Shown: piece by piece, positions 26,621 through 34,046 of the stretch
How the letters are laid out: every line of letters begins with the position of its first letter
How positions within the stretch are numbered: the stretch's first letter is position 1
Source of the DNA: Desulfonatronospira sp.
GTDB lineage: Bacteria > Desulfobacterota > Desulfovibrionia > Desulfovibrionales > Desulfonatronovibrionaceae
Direction: 5' to 3'
Assembly (NCBI GenBank): GCA_003553695.1
Contig: PWFB01000039.1
Location: forward strand, 1 to 34,472
DNA length: 34,472 nucleotides
The notes under the pieces: generated by a model
What the model was told of the DNA's origin: nothing
What the model saw: the letters and a program-made list of their open reading frames with translations, nothing else
The model's database searches: none
Position numbers and translations under genes: made by a program

Positions 26621-27862
26621 TTACAATCCTCCCGTGTATTGTTCCGCCGTATCAAATCCTTCATCCGGAAGGGATTCGTCCCACTGCCCTGCCCAGTCAT
26701 CATCCATCTCCTCAACTATCTCCACCCGGGCACCGTCTTCCAGCTGCATATGTCCGGCAGTGACCACGAGGTCGTTTGTAGAAAGCCCGTCAGTAATCTG
26801 TACCAGACCCGGCCTGCGCATGCCGGTGCTGACCATTTGAGCTCTGGCCCTGCCGTTTTCCGGGTCCACGGTAAAGACCATGTACCCGTCACGGACTGCC
26901 ACCAGGGATTTTTCCGGTATCACCAGGGAGTCTACACGCTGTCCCAGGATCTGAGTAGCCTGGGCAAAAAACCCGGGACGCAGAAGATTGTCCGGATTTT
27001 CAATATCCGCGCGAACCCTGAACTTGCGCGTGGATTCATCAATGGAGGGGCTGATGTAGTCCACCTGACCTTCAAAGCTCTCATCGGGGTAAGCCGGTAC
27101 AGCCACCCGCACCTTCTGATCCACAGCGGTCTGAGCAAAATACTTCTCCGGCAGAAAAAAAGAAATCCGCAAGGGATCAATCTGGTACATGACAGACAAA
27201 GTTTCCCCCTGGGAAACAAAAGAGCCCGGATCAGCCAGGCGTTCGGATATAAATCCGTCAAAAGGCGCCCGGATGACAGTGTCATCTATCTCTTCGCGCA
27301 CATGGTCCACATCGGCTTTGAGCCTGCGCACCTGGGCCCTGGTGGATTCCAGGTCAGTCTTTACCTGATCGTATTCTTCTTCCGAAACCACTTCCTGACT
27401 GCGCAGCATGGAAAAACGCTGGTAATTGCGGAGCAGGTTTTCCAGCCTGGCCCGGGCTTCATCCAGGGCGGCCTCCTGGGAGGAAAGACGTCTTAAAAGC
27501 TTTTGCTCCTCTATCTGGAAAAGGAGTTCATTCTTGCTGATAAAGGTCCCTTCCTGAAAATGTACAGTCTTGATCCTGCCGCTGGTCTCGGGCCTGATAT
27601 CCACTCTCTGCACCGGCCTGAGAGTCCCCACCCCGCGCACAGTATCCAGAAGGGTGATTTCACTGGCCGGGGCCAGCTCTACTGCAGCGGGAGGCCTTTC
27701 CCTGGGCTCATCGTCTTCTTGCTCAGGTTCATGTTCCAGATAAAAATATACCCCCACGGCCAGGATAAGGATCAAAAAAGTCCAGGGGCTGAAAATACGC
27801 CCCAGCACACTTCTTTTCCGTTTATTTTCCTGATCCTGAGGGCTGTTTTGATGGTTTTCCAT
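26621..27862 (-). CDS. RND efflux periplasmic adaptor (membrane fusion protein)
   Basis: Adaptor of 413 residues joining the RND pump to an outer-membrane channel. It has a single N-terminal membrane anchor (FLILILAVGVYFYLE, about residues 29-45), a lipoyl/biotinyl half-motif (VDIRPETSGRIKTVHFQEGT), an alpha hairpin with coiled-coil character (about 125-205), the second lipoyl half (TVIRAPFDGFISERLADPGSFV) and a beta-barrel. Its stop abuts the GTG of the permease. It lies 89 bases after the molybdoenzyme gene on the same strand. Confidence 0.94.
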   Translation of the reverse strand: MENHQNSPQDQENKRKRSVLGRIFSPWTFLILILAVGVYFYLEHEPEQEDDEPRERPPAAVELAPASEITLLDTVRGVGTLRPVQRVDIRPETSGRIKTVHFQEGTFISKNELLFQIEEQKLLRRLSSQEAALDEARARLENLLRNYQRFSMLRSQEVVSEEEYDQVKTDLESTRAQVRRLKADVDHVREEIDDTVIRAPFDGFISERLADPGSFVSQGETLSVMYQIDPLRISFFLPEKYFAQTAVDQKVRVAVPAYPDESFEGQVDYISPSIDESTRKFRVRADIENPDNLLRPGFFAQATQILGQRVDSLVIPEKSLVAVRDGYMVFTVDPENGRARAQMVSTGMRRPGLVQITDGLSTNDLVVTAGHMQLEDGARVEIVEEMDDDWAGQWDESLPDEGFDTAEQYTGGL

Positions 27863-27899
27863 GCTGCTGGTTCTCCAGTTGAAGAATCAAATTCAGTAA

Positions 27900-27920
27900 G
27901 GGCAGACCCTGTGTCTGCCC
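27900..27920. repeat. Hairpin between the molybdoenzyme and efflux genes
   Basis: GGGCAGAC (27900-27907) and GTCTGCCC (27913-27920) form a perfect 8-bp stem around a five-base loop. No T-run follows on either strand, so it may be a weak or Rho-assisted terminator, or an mRNA processing/stability element separating the molybdoenzyme gene from the RND genes. Confidence 0.5.
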
Positions 27921-27951
27921 GTTTAAAGATTTATCGAAACCGTGGGCCTTG

Positions 27952-30240
27952 CTACGCTGCCTCAATACGGCACATCAGAGCCGAATGAGGCCAACTGCCG
28001 ATTTCCGGGCTGCAGAGTTTCTCGTCCATGGGACAGAGCATATTGGCATTGGATTCGAAGACCCCGAAGAGCTCCGGCCTGGCCTGTTGCCTTTCAGGAA
28101 ACCACCAGCCATGCTGTACGTCCACCATGCGCGGATGCATAACAGCGGACTTCTCCAGCTTTACCCTGGCCTCCCCCTGAGGTGATATCACCTTTACCCA
28201 CTGACCGTTTTCCAGGCCAAGCTCTTCAGCCGTATCCGGATTCACCAGTACCAGGGGGTCCGGCATCACCTCTCTGGCTGACTCAATCTGGCGCTGCTCT
28301 GAGTGGTACATGGGCATAAACCTGCTGCCGGTTATCAGGATCAAGGGAAAATCCCGGGCCACCTGGGAATCTCCCTCAGGGCTCCAGGGCGGCTCTTTGT
28401 ACCTGGGCAGGGGATCATTGCCCAGTTCTTCAAAAATGGACGAGTAAAGCTCCACCTTGCCCGAGGGCGTGCCGAAGCCGTGCTTTTCATATCTCTTGTA
28501 TTCAGGGGTGCCTCGAAACCCGTAATCACTGGTCAGCTCATCAAAGGTAAGACCCACCGGTTCCAGACAGTAGTCAAAGACCTGCTCCAGGTTTTCCCAG
28601 GGCCACTCATCTTCCTGTCCCAGCCTTAAGCCCAGGCCGCGGTAAAACTGATAAGTATCCTTTCGTTCATACATGGGCTCAATCCCCGGGGGACAGCTCA
28701 TGCAGAATCCCCCTGTAGTCCACAGCTGGGGTTGCTCCACGGTGGTGGCCGATGGAAAGACATAGTCGGCCAGGGCTGCAGAGGGAGTCATGTAGTATTC
28801 CATGACCGCATAAAGCTCCAGGGCTTTCAGGGCCTCAAAGACCTTTCTTGAGTCCGGAAAGGAGAGCATGGGGTTGCTGGCCACGGAAAACATGGCCTTC
28901 ACCGGATAGGGCTTGCCGGTGGTGGCCGCCTGAAACACGTCCCTGGCGTGAGCCACGCAGGTCCTGTACATGGACGGCGGGGAAACCATGCCCTGGGGCA
29001 GCTTTTTATTGTTTTCCAGGTTGCGCTCCCAGCCTGGAAAGCCGAAAAAAGGATAAGTATCCGCGCCCAACTGCTTGGCCCTTTGCTCCGGGCTTATGGC
29101 ATCAGCCCTGACCAGGTCGAATTCACCACGGACTTTTGCCGCTTCCGGGGTCTGACTGAAGGTCTCCCCGCCCTCAATTTCCAGGTTCCCGGTTATGGCC
29201 CGCAGGATGGCCCTGGCCCGGGCGCACTGGTTGGAATTGATGCCCTGCTTGTCCAGACCATATGCGTAGGGCAGCTGGGCCGGACTGGAGGTGGCGTAAA
29301 GCCTGGCTGCAGCCTTTATCTTCTCTGCCGGGACCCAGGTGATTTCACTTACCTTTTCCGGGGTGTACTCCTTTACCGATTCCTTCAGCTCATCAAAGCC
29401 CACGGTCCAGTCGGAAACGAACTCCCGGTCATAAAGCTCATCTTCAATTATCAGCCGTATCCAGCCAAGCATCATGGCCAGGTCCGTTCCCGGCCTGATC
29501 TGCAGCCACATATCAGCAAATTCCACTTCCTGGATACGCCTGGGATCCACCACGATGAACTTGACCCCTTTGTCCCGGGCATCCTTCAAGGCCGGCCATG
29601 TCTGCACCGGCGAGGAGTTGGCCGCTGCCCGGCCCCAGACCACAATGCACTGCGCCTGTCGAGGATTACCCCTGGCCATACCCCCGTATGTGGCGTATTC
29701 CGTGGCGTAGGAAGGGCACATGCAGATATTGTTCACCCCGCAGACGTTGGGGGACTCGAACAAATTGAAGAATCTCCTGCAATCCCAGTGATGAGTGCGG
29801 CTGGTTCCGTGGGTGAAGGCCAGGGTTTCCGGCCCGTGTTCGTCCCTTAGGCCGGCAAGCTTCCGGGCTACTTCGTCCAGGGCCTGCTCCCAGGAAATAC
29901 GCTCCCATTTCCCCTCACCTCTTTCCCCCTTTCTTTTCAAAGGATAATTTATCCGGTCCGGATGATGGATATGCTCGGGCATGAGCAGGCCGCGCTCACA
30001 GATAAGCCCTCTGGTAACCGGATGGTCCGGGTCGCCGCTGACCTCGAAGACGCGTCCGTTTTTCATGTGCAGGAGGATGCCGCAGCGGGGATGGCACAAC
30101 CCGCAATAGCTCCTTCTGACCTCGTCATGCTCTTTAGGACCTGCCTTGGGGTCGTATGCGTAAAGCGGCAGCCCCGAAACAGCCAGGGACGAGGTAACCA
30201 GGGCCGAATAATGCAGAAATCTGCGTCTGGTTATGGCCAT
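27952..30240 (-). CDS. Tat-exported molybdopterin oxidoreductase (DMSO reductase family)
   Basis: This is a periplasmic molybdenum/tungsten bis-MGD enzyme of 762 residues. The N-terminus carries a twin-arginine signal (TRRRFL at 4-9, then a hydrophobic stretch to about residue 28). A 4Fe-4S motif C46-X2-C49-X3-C53-X27-C81 follows. The likely Mo-ligand loop is NNICMCPSYATEY, with C173 or C175 as ligand, closer to thiosulfate/polysulfide reductase-type enzymes and relatives than to Ser-ligated enzymes. No electron-transfer FeS subunit or membrane anchor gene is adjacent, so redox partner and substrate are unknown. GGAGG precedes the ATG. The efflux genes follow on the same strand. Confidence 0.92.
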   Translation of the reverse strand: MAITRRRFLHYSALVTSSLAVSGLPLYAYDPKAGPKEHDEVRRSYCGLCHPRCGILLHMKNGRVFEVSGDPDHPVTRGLICERGLLMPEHIHHPDRINYPLKRKGERGEGKWERISWEQALDEVARKLAGLRDEHGPETLAFTHGTSRTHHWDCRRFFNLFESPNVCGVNNICMCPSYATEYATYGGMARGNPRQAQCIVVWGRAAANSSPVQTWPALKDARDKGVKFIVVDPRRIQEVEFADMWLQIRPGTDLAMMLGWIRLIIEDELYDREFVSDWTVGFDELKESVKEYTPEKVSEITWVPAEKIKAAARLYATSSPAQLPYAYGLDKQGINSNQCARARAILRAITGNLEIEGGETFSQTPEAAKVRGEFDLVRADAISPEQRAKQLGADTYPFFGFPGWERNLENNKKLPQGMVSPPSMYRTCVAHARDVFQAATTGKPYPVKAMFSVASNPMLSFPDSRKVFEALKALELYAVMEYYMTPSAALADYVFPSATTVEQPQLWTTGGFCMSCPPGIEPMYERKDTYQFYRGLGLRLGQEDEWPWENLEQVFDYCLEPVGLTFDELTSDYGFRGTPEYKRYEKHGFGTPSGKVELYSSIFEELGNDPLPRYKEPPWSPEGDSQVARDFPLILITGSRFMPMYHSEQRQIESAREVMPDPLVLVNPDTAEELGLENGQWVKVISPQGEARVKLEKSAVMHPRMVDVQHGWWFPERQQARPELFGVFESNANMLCPMDEKLCSPEIGSWPHSALMCRIEAA

Positions 30241-30270
30241 ATTGCCTCCAATGTTTTGGAATGTGCCTTT

Positions 30271-30414
30271 GATGCACCTGCAAAAAGTCGGGAAAAGAAT
30301 AATTCAGGAATCAATAATCTCCAAAATTCTTTGTTTTTACTGACTACTGACCACTGACTTCTGACGTCTGTCAAGCTTCTTCGCCTGACAAGAATAACTT
30401 ATTGCAGTCGCATC
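30271..30414. repeat. Terminal-inverted-repeat element A with internal heptamers
   Basis: The ends GATGCACCTGCAAAAAGT (30271-30288) and ACTTATTGCAGTCGCATC (30397-30414) are inverted repeats matching at 15 of 18 positions. Inside lies a degenerate heptamer array, ACTGACT/ACTGACC/ACTGACT/TCTGACG/TCTG (30339-30370). A second element with matching ends and the same heptamer order is at 33818-34013. No coding capacity, so MITE-like; it lies upstream of the molybdoenzyme gene. Confidence 0.7.
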
Positions 30415-30560
30415 TATCATGCTATTTAGTTATAACAAAAGTTTCGAATATTTGCTTTAAACTGTCAACCAAAACTGGAGGAAACTTTTTATCTCCAATT
30501 CCCCGAAATTAAGTGCGGCGATGCTTCCCCCCGCTATTTTAAATACCTGACAGGTACAAG
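30415..30560. other. AT-rich intergenic segment after the PRPP synthase gene
   Basis: No gene is visible. A short palindrome TACCTGACAGGTA (30544-30556) directly follows the PRPP synthase stop and could be a weak transcription end. A TTGACA occurs on the minus strand near 30468, but no good -10 follows at the right spacing. Confidence 0.3.
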
Positions 30561-31469
30561 CTAAGAAACAAGTTTCCTGCTTATATCCATGGCCAGGCTC
30601 AGCACCTCGAAAGGACCGGTACCCTCCACCTGCCGGGCTGTCTCCGGGCAGGAGTCGGTTATCCAGAAGCGCTCAAAGCCCTGATCCAGGAAGCGTTTCC
30701 AGGATTTTCGAGGAAAAACCCCGTGAGTTACATAGGCGCTGACGCTCTTTGCCCCGGCCTCTTTCAAGGCCTGTCTGCATTTCAGGAGCGTCCCCCCGGT
30801 CATGACCAGATCATCCACAATGATCACGTTTCTGCCCCGGGGCTCTCCTTCCTGGATGATAACACTGCGTCCCTGCTTTCCCCGGACCTTGTGCGCGGTG
30901 ATCAAGGGATAATCCTTGAACATCCGTCCAAAACGCTTCCAGGCCCCTTCGTCGGGAAAAGCCACAGCCACATCCTGCATACCCTGCATACGCTCCAGCA
31001 GCAAAGGTATGGCCGTTTCCAGCCTGGGTACCACATGGTCCGAAAAATAAAACCTCTCCTGCAGGGCATGGATGTCGTAGATAATTATCTGTACCGGTCC
31101 GGACATGGTCCCCGGAATCTGGGAAAGCATCCTGGCCAGGGTGGCTGCAGTGGCCACCTCGCCTTCCTCGTCCACCCGTTCCATGGTCCCGGTGGGAAAA
31201 TAAGGCAAAAACACCTTCAAGGACCTGACCGCCAGGCGGGGCAAAGCATAAATTACCGCCAGCTGACTGAAAATCTCCGCCGGGCTGTCCATGGAGGCCA
31301 GAAAGACTACATGGGCATTTCCAAGGCCAACTGCTTCCTGAATCTTTAAGTCAGGAAAACCATCCTGGAAGTAGTTCCAGGAAATTTCACCAGGAACGCA
31401 CATTTCACTGCTCTGGCAGATTTTATGGGCCAGGTCCTGCATCTGAGGGCAATATAACACTTTGATCAT
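30561..31469 (-). CDS. prs: Ribose-phosphate pyrophosphokinase, class II (plant-like)
   Basis: PRPP synthase of 302 residues: ATP + ribose-5-phosphate gives PRPP + AMP. The PRPP-binding loop is VDDLVMTGGT (218-227). Instead of the common bacterial DLHA-QIQGFF motif it has YDIHALQERFYFSD (131-144), and it carries AFPDEGAWKRF, KVRGKQGR, AYVTHGVFP and FWITDSCP. These segments resemble the plant class II (PRS3/4-like) enzymes, described as phosphate-independent and with relaxed nucleotide use. GGAGG precedes the ATG. A usual class I prs may exist elsewhere. Gene symbol is functional only. Confidence 0.88.
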   Translation of the reverse strand: MIKVLYCPQMQDLAHKICQSSEMCVPGEISWNYFQDGFPDLKIQEAVGLGNAHVVFLASMDSPAEIFSQLAVIYALPRLAVRSLKVFLPYFPTGTMERVDEEGEVATAATLARMLSQIPGTMSGPVQIIIYDIHALQERFYFSDHVVPRLETAIPLLLERMQGMQDVAVAFPDEGAWKRFGRMFKDYPLITAHKVRGKQGRSVIIQEGEPRGRNVIIVDDLVMTGGTLLKCRQALKEAGAKSVSAYVTHGVFPRKSWKRFLDQGFERFWITDSCPETARQVEGTGPFEVLSLAMDISRKLVS

Positions 31470-31497
31470 GAAGACCTCCGTTGAAGTGAATGCAGGT

Positions 31498-31526
31498 TTT
31501 ATTTTGCAAATTTAACCCCTTGTCAA
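31498..31526 (-). promoter_or_regulatory. Promoter of the PRPP synthase gene
   Basis: The minus strand reads TTGACA (31526-31521), a 17-base spacer and AATAAA (31503-31498). The -35 box lies within the left arm of a long inverted repeat (31520-31580), so a regulator binding there could affect it. Confidence 0.6.
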
Positions 31527-31580
31527 GAATAAGGAAGATAGCTGACTACCCCTTCCTTATAACCTTTTCATTCTTGACAA
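31520..31580. promoter_or_regulatory. Two-part inverted repeat in the divergent promoter region
   Basis: The outer arms TTGTCAAGAAT (31520-31530) and ATTCTTGACAA (31570-31580) are perfect over 11 bases. The inner arms ATAAGGAAG (31529-31537) and CTTCCTTAT (31552-31560) are perfect over nine, with an extra nine bases between the arms on the right side only. Each outer arm contains a TTGACA box: the left one for the PRPP synthase gene, the right one (31574-31579) possibly for the opposite genes, with TTGATA at 31597-31602. It could be a shared operator or a cruciform. Confidence 0.55.
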
Positions 31581-31645
31581 CAATTTCGAAACATGATTGA
31601 TAACGAACTTCAAATTCATCTTGACTTTTTTTAAATCAAAATTAA

Positions 31646-31660
31646 TGATAATGAAATTCA
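31646..31660 (+). promoter_or_regulatory. Possible Fur-like box before the SAM-binding protein gene
   Basis: TGATAATGAAATTCA matches the 7-1-7 Fur palindrome TGATAATnATTATCA at 10-11 of 15 positions, with a perfect left half and a poor right half. It is 26 bases upstream of the ATG at 31686 in very AT-rich DNA, so a chance match is possible. Confidence 0.3.
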
Positions 31661-31685
31661 ACATGAAAATCATAAGAGGGAAAGT

Positions 31686-32312
31686 ATGAGCTGGATACCG
31701 ATGGCTGTAGCGGCATGGGAGAAAATGAGCAGTTCCTCGAAGATTCTGACCTGGCTTTATTCCCGGCCTTACCGCCAGGTTATAGAAAACGAGATCAAGC
31801 TTGCAAATCTTGGAAAAGACGACATTGTGCTGAATATTGGCTGCGGAGCTGTGCCTTTTACTGCCCTGTACACTGCAAAGCTGGCCGGGTCCAGGGTTTA
31901 CGCCCTGGATATCGACCCCTGTGCTGCGGGTTACGCCAGTCAGTGTGTAAAAATGGCCGGCCTTGAGGATAGAATAACAGTTATGCATGCCGACGGTGCC
32001 CAGGATTTCAGGCATTATTTCACCGCATCCATAGTGGCCCTGCAGGCTGCCCCCAAAAACAGGATACTGGAGACCATGCAGAAGAAATCCCCCCTCGGAG
32101 CAAGATTTATTTTCAGGCTGGCCAGCCACCAATATAAAGATCACTACGACTGTCTTCAGACACAGATCCTCCCCGATGCAGTAACCTCTCAACCCATGCG
32201 CACCTTTGACCGCTCTGCACTCTATCTCAACAAGGAAGCGGTGGCCGGTTTTCATCCCTGTTTCAACCCTCAAGCCGCAGATCCGGCCATTGTCGCCTCG
32301 AAAGCTGCATGA
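31686..32312 (+). CDS. Small class I SAM-binding protein, nicotianamine synthase/methyltransferase-like
   Basis: This 208-residue protein has a Rossmann SAM-binding core: motif I VLNIGCGAVPFTALYTAKLAG, motif II acidic VYALDIDPCAAGYASQCV, then LEDRITVMHADGAQDF. The Pro after GCGA and the run ..PFTA.. recall nicotianamine synthase-type aminopropyl transferases as well as ordinary methyltransferases. It is shorter than known nicotianamine synthases (about 270-320 residues) and lacks their N-terminal domain. GAGGGAAAG precedes the ATG. The stop overlaps the following membrane protein gene by four bases (ATGA), so they are a tight pair. Substrate unknown. Confidence 0.75.
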   Translation: MSWIPMAVAAWEKMSSSSKILTWLYSRPYRQVIENEIKLANLGKDDIVLNIGCGAVPFTALYTAKLAGSRVYALDIDPCAAGYASQCVKMAGLEDRITVMHADGAQDFRHYFTASIVALQAAPKNRILETMQKKSPLGARFIFRLASHQYKDHYDCLQTQILPDAVTSQPMRTFDRSALYLNKEAVAGFHPCFNPQAADPAIVASKAA

Positions 32313-33358
32313 ACAGCATGTCCATATCAAAATTAATTTTTTTTCTCCTGGGTATTGCAGCCCTGCTGTTCATGGCCCTGCTATTGGGAACCCAGGAACT
32401 GGGACAGGCTCTGTCCCGGGTCAGCCCGCTGGCAGTTGCGGTGCTTTTTACCCTGCAGCTTTCCACCCTGCTGGTCAGTGCCTGGATCTGGCATTTCCTG
32501 CTCAACCGCAAAAGCAGCATCACATTCTCCGCCGTATTTCTGGTAAACCAGGCCGCTGGACTGATCGAGAGCCTGACCCCGTCGGTAAAATTCGGCGGTG
32601 AAGCCGCAAAGGTTTACCTGTTCAGGCAAAGAACCGGCCAGGCCTACCAGGAACTTGCCGGAACCCTTTTTGTGCACAAATTTCTGACCATGACCCCGTT
32701 TGTACTGCTATGCCTGGTGCTTGTCCTTCCGTCCTTTTTTATGTTCGAGCTGCCGGTATATTTTTATGTGGCCCTTGCAGTTCTTACAGCCATGTGCGCA
32801 GGTCTTGGTTTGTTATGTTACGGTAAAGACGGTGAAGAAAGAAAAGCCTCCCCCCTTCAGGACCCATTGGAAAAAAGCGTCCCGGGCAGGTTGGAGTACT
32901 TGAAAAAACTGCCCTCCAGGGTGGCGGTGTTTCTGCAGCAGTCCAGACTGGCCGCCTCCAGACTTCTGTCCACCCGGCAACTCCTTGCGGCCATGCTTGT
33001 CTCGCTTCTTATCTGGGTTTTTTACCCCATCAAAGTATACCTGGCCTGCACCTTTCTGGGCCTGGAAGTGCATCCCCTGATTATCGGCCTGGCAACACTT
33101 TTCGCCTACATGGTCAGCATGGTCCCCCTTTTGCCCGGGGGACTCGGTACCTATGAGGGAACCATGGCCCTTTTCTTCACCATAGGCGGGTTGACTCCGG
33201 CCGAAGGCCTGGCTGTATCCCTTCTGTCCAGACTGACCACATTCTGGTTTCCCCTGTTTATCTCAGCCCTTTCCTGCCTGGCCCTGTCCAGGACTTCCCC
33301 GCTGTTGCCGGAGCAGTCCGGCATCCAGGAAAAGCAGCAGGCAAAACAGACTCTTTAG
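32309..33358 (+). CDS. Lysylphosphatidylglycerol synthase TM-domain/UPF0104 membrane protein
   Basis: This polytopic membrane protein of 349 residues with about eight hydrophobic segments belongs to the flippase-like family PF03706/UPF0104. Family motifs are SVKFGGEAAKVYLFRQR (about residue 92 onward) and LLPGGLGTYEGTMALFF (about residue 275 onward). It has no aminoacyl-transferase domain of MprF, so it is the stand-alone membrane part, which in related proteins has been linked to lipid or glycolipid flipping. Its ATG overlaps the preceding SAM-binding protein gene by four bases, suggesting that the two act on one, probably lipid-linked, product. That link is inference. Confidence 0.88.
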   Translation: MNSMSISKLIFFLLGIAALLFMALLLGTQELGQALSRVSPLAVAVLFTLQLSTLLVSAWIWHFLLNRKSSITFSAVFLVNQAAGLIESLTPSVKFGGEAAKVYLFRQRTGQAYQELAGTLFVHKFLTMTPFVLLCLVLVLPSFFMFELPVYFYVALAVLTAMCAGLGLLCYGKDGEERKASPLQDPLEKSVPGRLEYLKKLPSRVAVFLQQSRLAASRLLSTRQLLAAMLVSLLIWVFYPIKVYLACTFLGLEVHPLIIGLATLFAYMVSMVPLLPGGLGTYEGTMALFFTIGGLTPAEGLAVSLLSRLTTFWFPLFISALSCLALSRTSPLLPEQSGIQEKQQAKQTL

Positions 33359-33632
33359 AACCACCCTTTTCTATCATAACCTGTGGCTTGCCCTGATCTG
33401 CAGACCTGAGCCCGTGAAATGTCTTTTTTGACGCAGGTCTTTGCAGACGCTGGTTCAAGGCCATCATCATTATTCAATGACAATCTATATACCTTGCCCT
33501 GTGCTTGACAACTCTGCCCTTTCTGTGTCAGAGTTAGATGTTGCATTTAAGGATGCATCATCCTTGATTGCCTTCTTAACATGCCACTTGTTTCACTCTT
33601 TCCTTGCCAAGCTTTAAGCAGGAAGATCAACA
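33359..33632. other. Intergenic region between the membrane protein gene and ffs
   Basis: No gene is seen. AACTCTG (33510-33516) and CAGAGTT (33529-33535) form a 7-bp hairpin next to a TTGACA box, and GAACCA (33359) and TGGTTC (near 33451) could bracket a larger fold. I found no strong promoter for the SRP RNA; TTTAAG at 33613-33618 is a weak -10 candidate. Confidence 0.3.
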
Positions 33633-33720
33633 GGGGAGCCGGGTGGCAGGGACACTGCCAATCCCGTCAGGCCCGAAAGGGAGCAGCGGTAACAGCTGGA
33701 CCTGGGTGCCCGGCTTCCCT
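33633..33720 (+). ncRNA. ffs: Signal recognition particle 4.5S RNA
   Basis: The conserved helix 8 with its Ffh-binding loops is present: GTCAGGCCC, a GAAA tetraloop, then GGGAGCAGC (about 33666-33687). The ends GGGAGCCGGG (about 33634) and CCCGGCTTCCC (about 33709-33719) close the long hairpin, as expected for a small bacterial SRP RNA of roughly 90-100 bases. The RNA pairs with Ffh to target membrane proteins. Exact ends are estimated. A long stem with a T6 run follows directly. Confidence 0.92.
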
Positions 33721-33721
33721 G

Positions 33722-33809
33722 GCAGGGGCGTCCAGCACTTACTTTTAGTATTAATTTAACTGTTCTGATCTAAAGTCTCAGTCTAAAAGTAAGTGCTGGA
33801 CGTCCCTGC
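33722..33809. repeat. GCACTTACTTT hairpin, copy 2 of 3, fused to the ffs terminator stem
   Basis: The left arm (33722-33748) and right arm (33783-33809) pair over 27 bases with one G-T mismatch; the loop is 34 bases. The inner part of the arms is the shared GCACTTACTTTTAG sequence; the outer part is GCAGGGGCGTCCA/TGGACGTCCCTGC. Confidence 0.85.
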
Positions 33810-33815
33810 TTTTTT
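33722..33815 (+). terminator. Rho-independent terminator of ffs
   Basis: The 27-bp stem is followed directly by TTTTTT (33810-33815), two bases after the SRP RNA. The long loop is unusual; the outer GC-rich 13 bp plus T6 would be enough for a terminator on its own. Confidence 0.65.
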
Positions 33816-33817
33816 AT

Positions 33818-34013
33818 GAGGTGACTGCAAAAAATCGAAAATCTGGCTACCCGCACTTACTTTTGAAGTTTATTCCTGCTCTTGAGATTGACAATAGCCA
33901 GCAAAAGTAAGTGCGGGGCTAATTCCTGACATCATAACTCTTTGATTTTTCTGACTTTTGTCCTCTGACTTCTGATCTCTGGAGCCTGCTAAACAACTTT
34001 TTGCAGGCGCGTC
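33818..34013. repeat. Terminal-inverted-repeat element B with heptamers and a nested hairpin
   Basis: The left end GAGGTGACTGCAAAAAAT (33818-33835) and right end ACTTTTTGCAGGCGCGTC (33996-34013) are inverted repeats sharing CTGCAAAAA. The right end matches the left end of element A (30271-30414) at 16 of 18 positions when inverted. Heptamers TCTGACT/TTTGTCC/TCTGACT/TCTGATC/TCTGGAG (33950-33984) occupy the same place as in element A, preceded by a similar CTCTTTGATTTTT. Element B is longer because a hairpin lies near its left end. Confidence 0.7.
33850..33917. repeat. GCACTTACTTT hairpin, copy 3 of 3
   Basis: CCCGCACTTACTTTTG (33850-33865) and CAAAAGTAAGTGCGGG (33902-33917) form a perfect 16-bp stem with a 36-base loop. 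GGCTA occurs on both sides (33845-33849 and 33917-33921) and may be a 5-base target duplication. It lies inside element B; element A has no counterpart. Confidence 0.85.
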
Positions 34014-34046
34014 TTTTATCCCCCCTACCTCAAAGGAGAATATCCC

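Noticed and set aside
28948..29850. 300-codon open frame on the plus strand inside the molybdoenzyme gene
   Set aside because: Antisense shadow; the minus strand encodes all expected molybdoenzyme motifs.
30339..30370. Heptamer repeats considered as a CRISPR array
   Set aside because: The units are seven bases with no spacers and are degenerate; there are no cas genes.
31557..32330. 257-codon open frame on the minus strand
   Set aside because: It is antisense to the SAM-binding protein gene, which has a Rossmann motif, a ribosome binding site and coupling to the next gene; the antisense frame has none.
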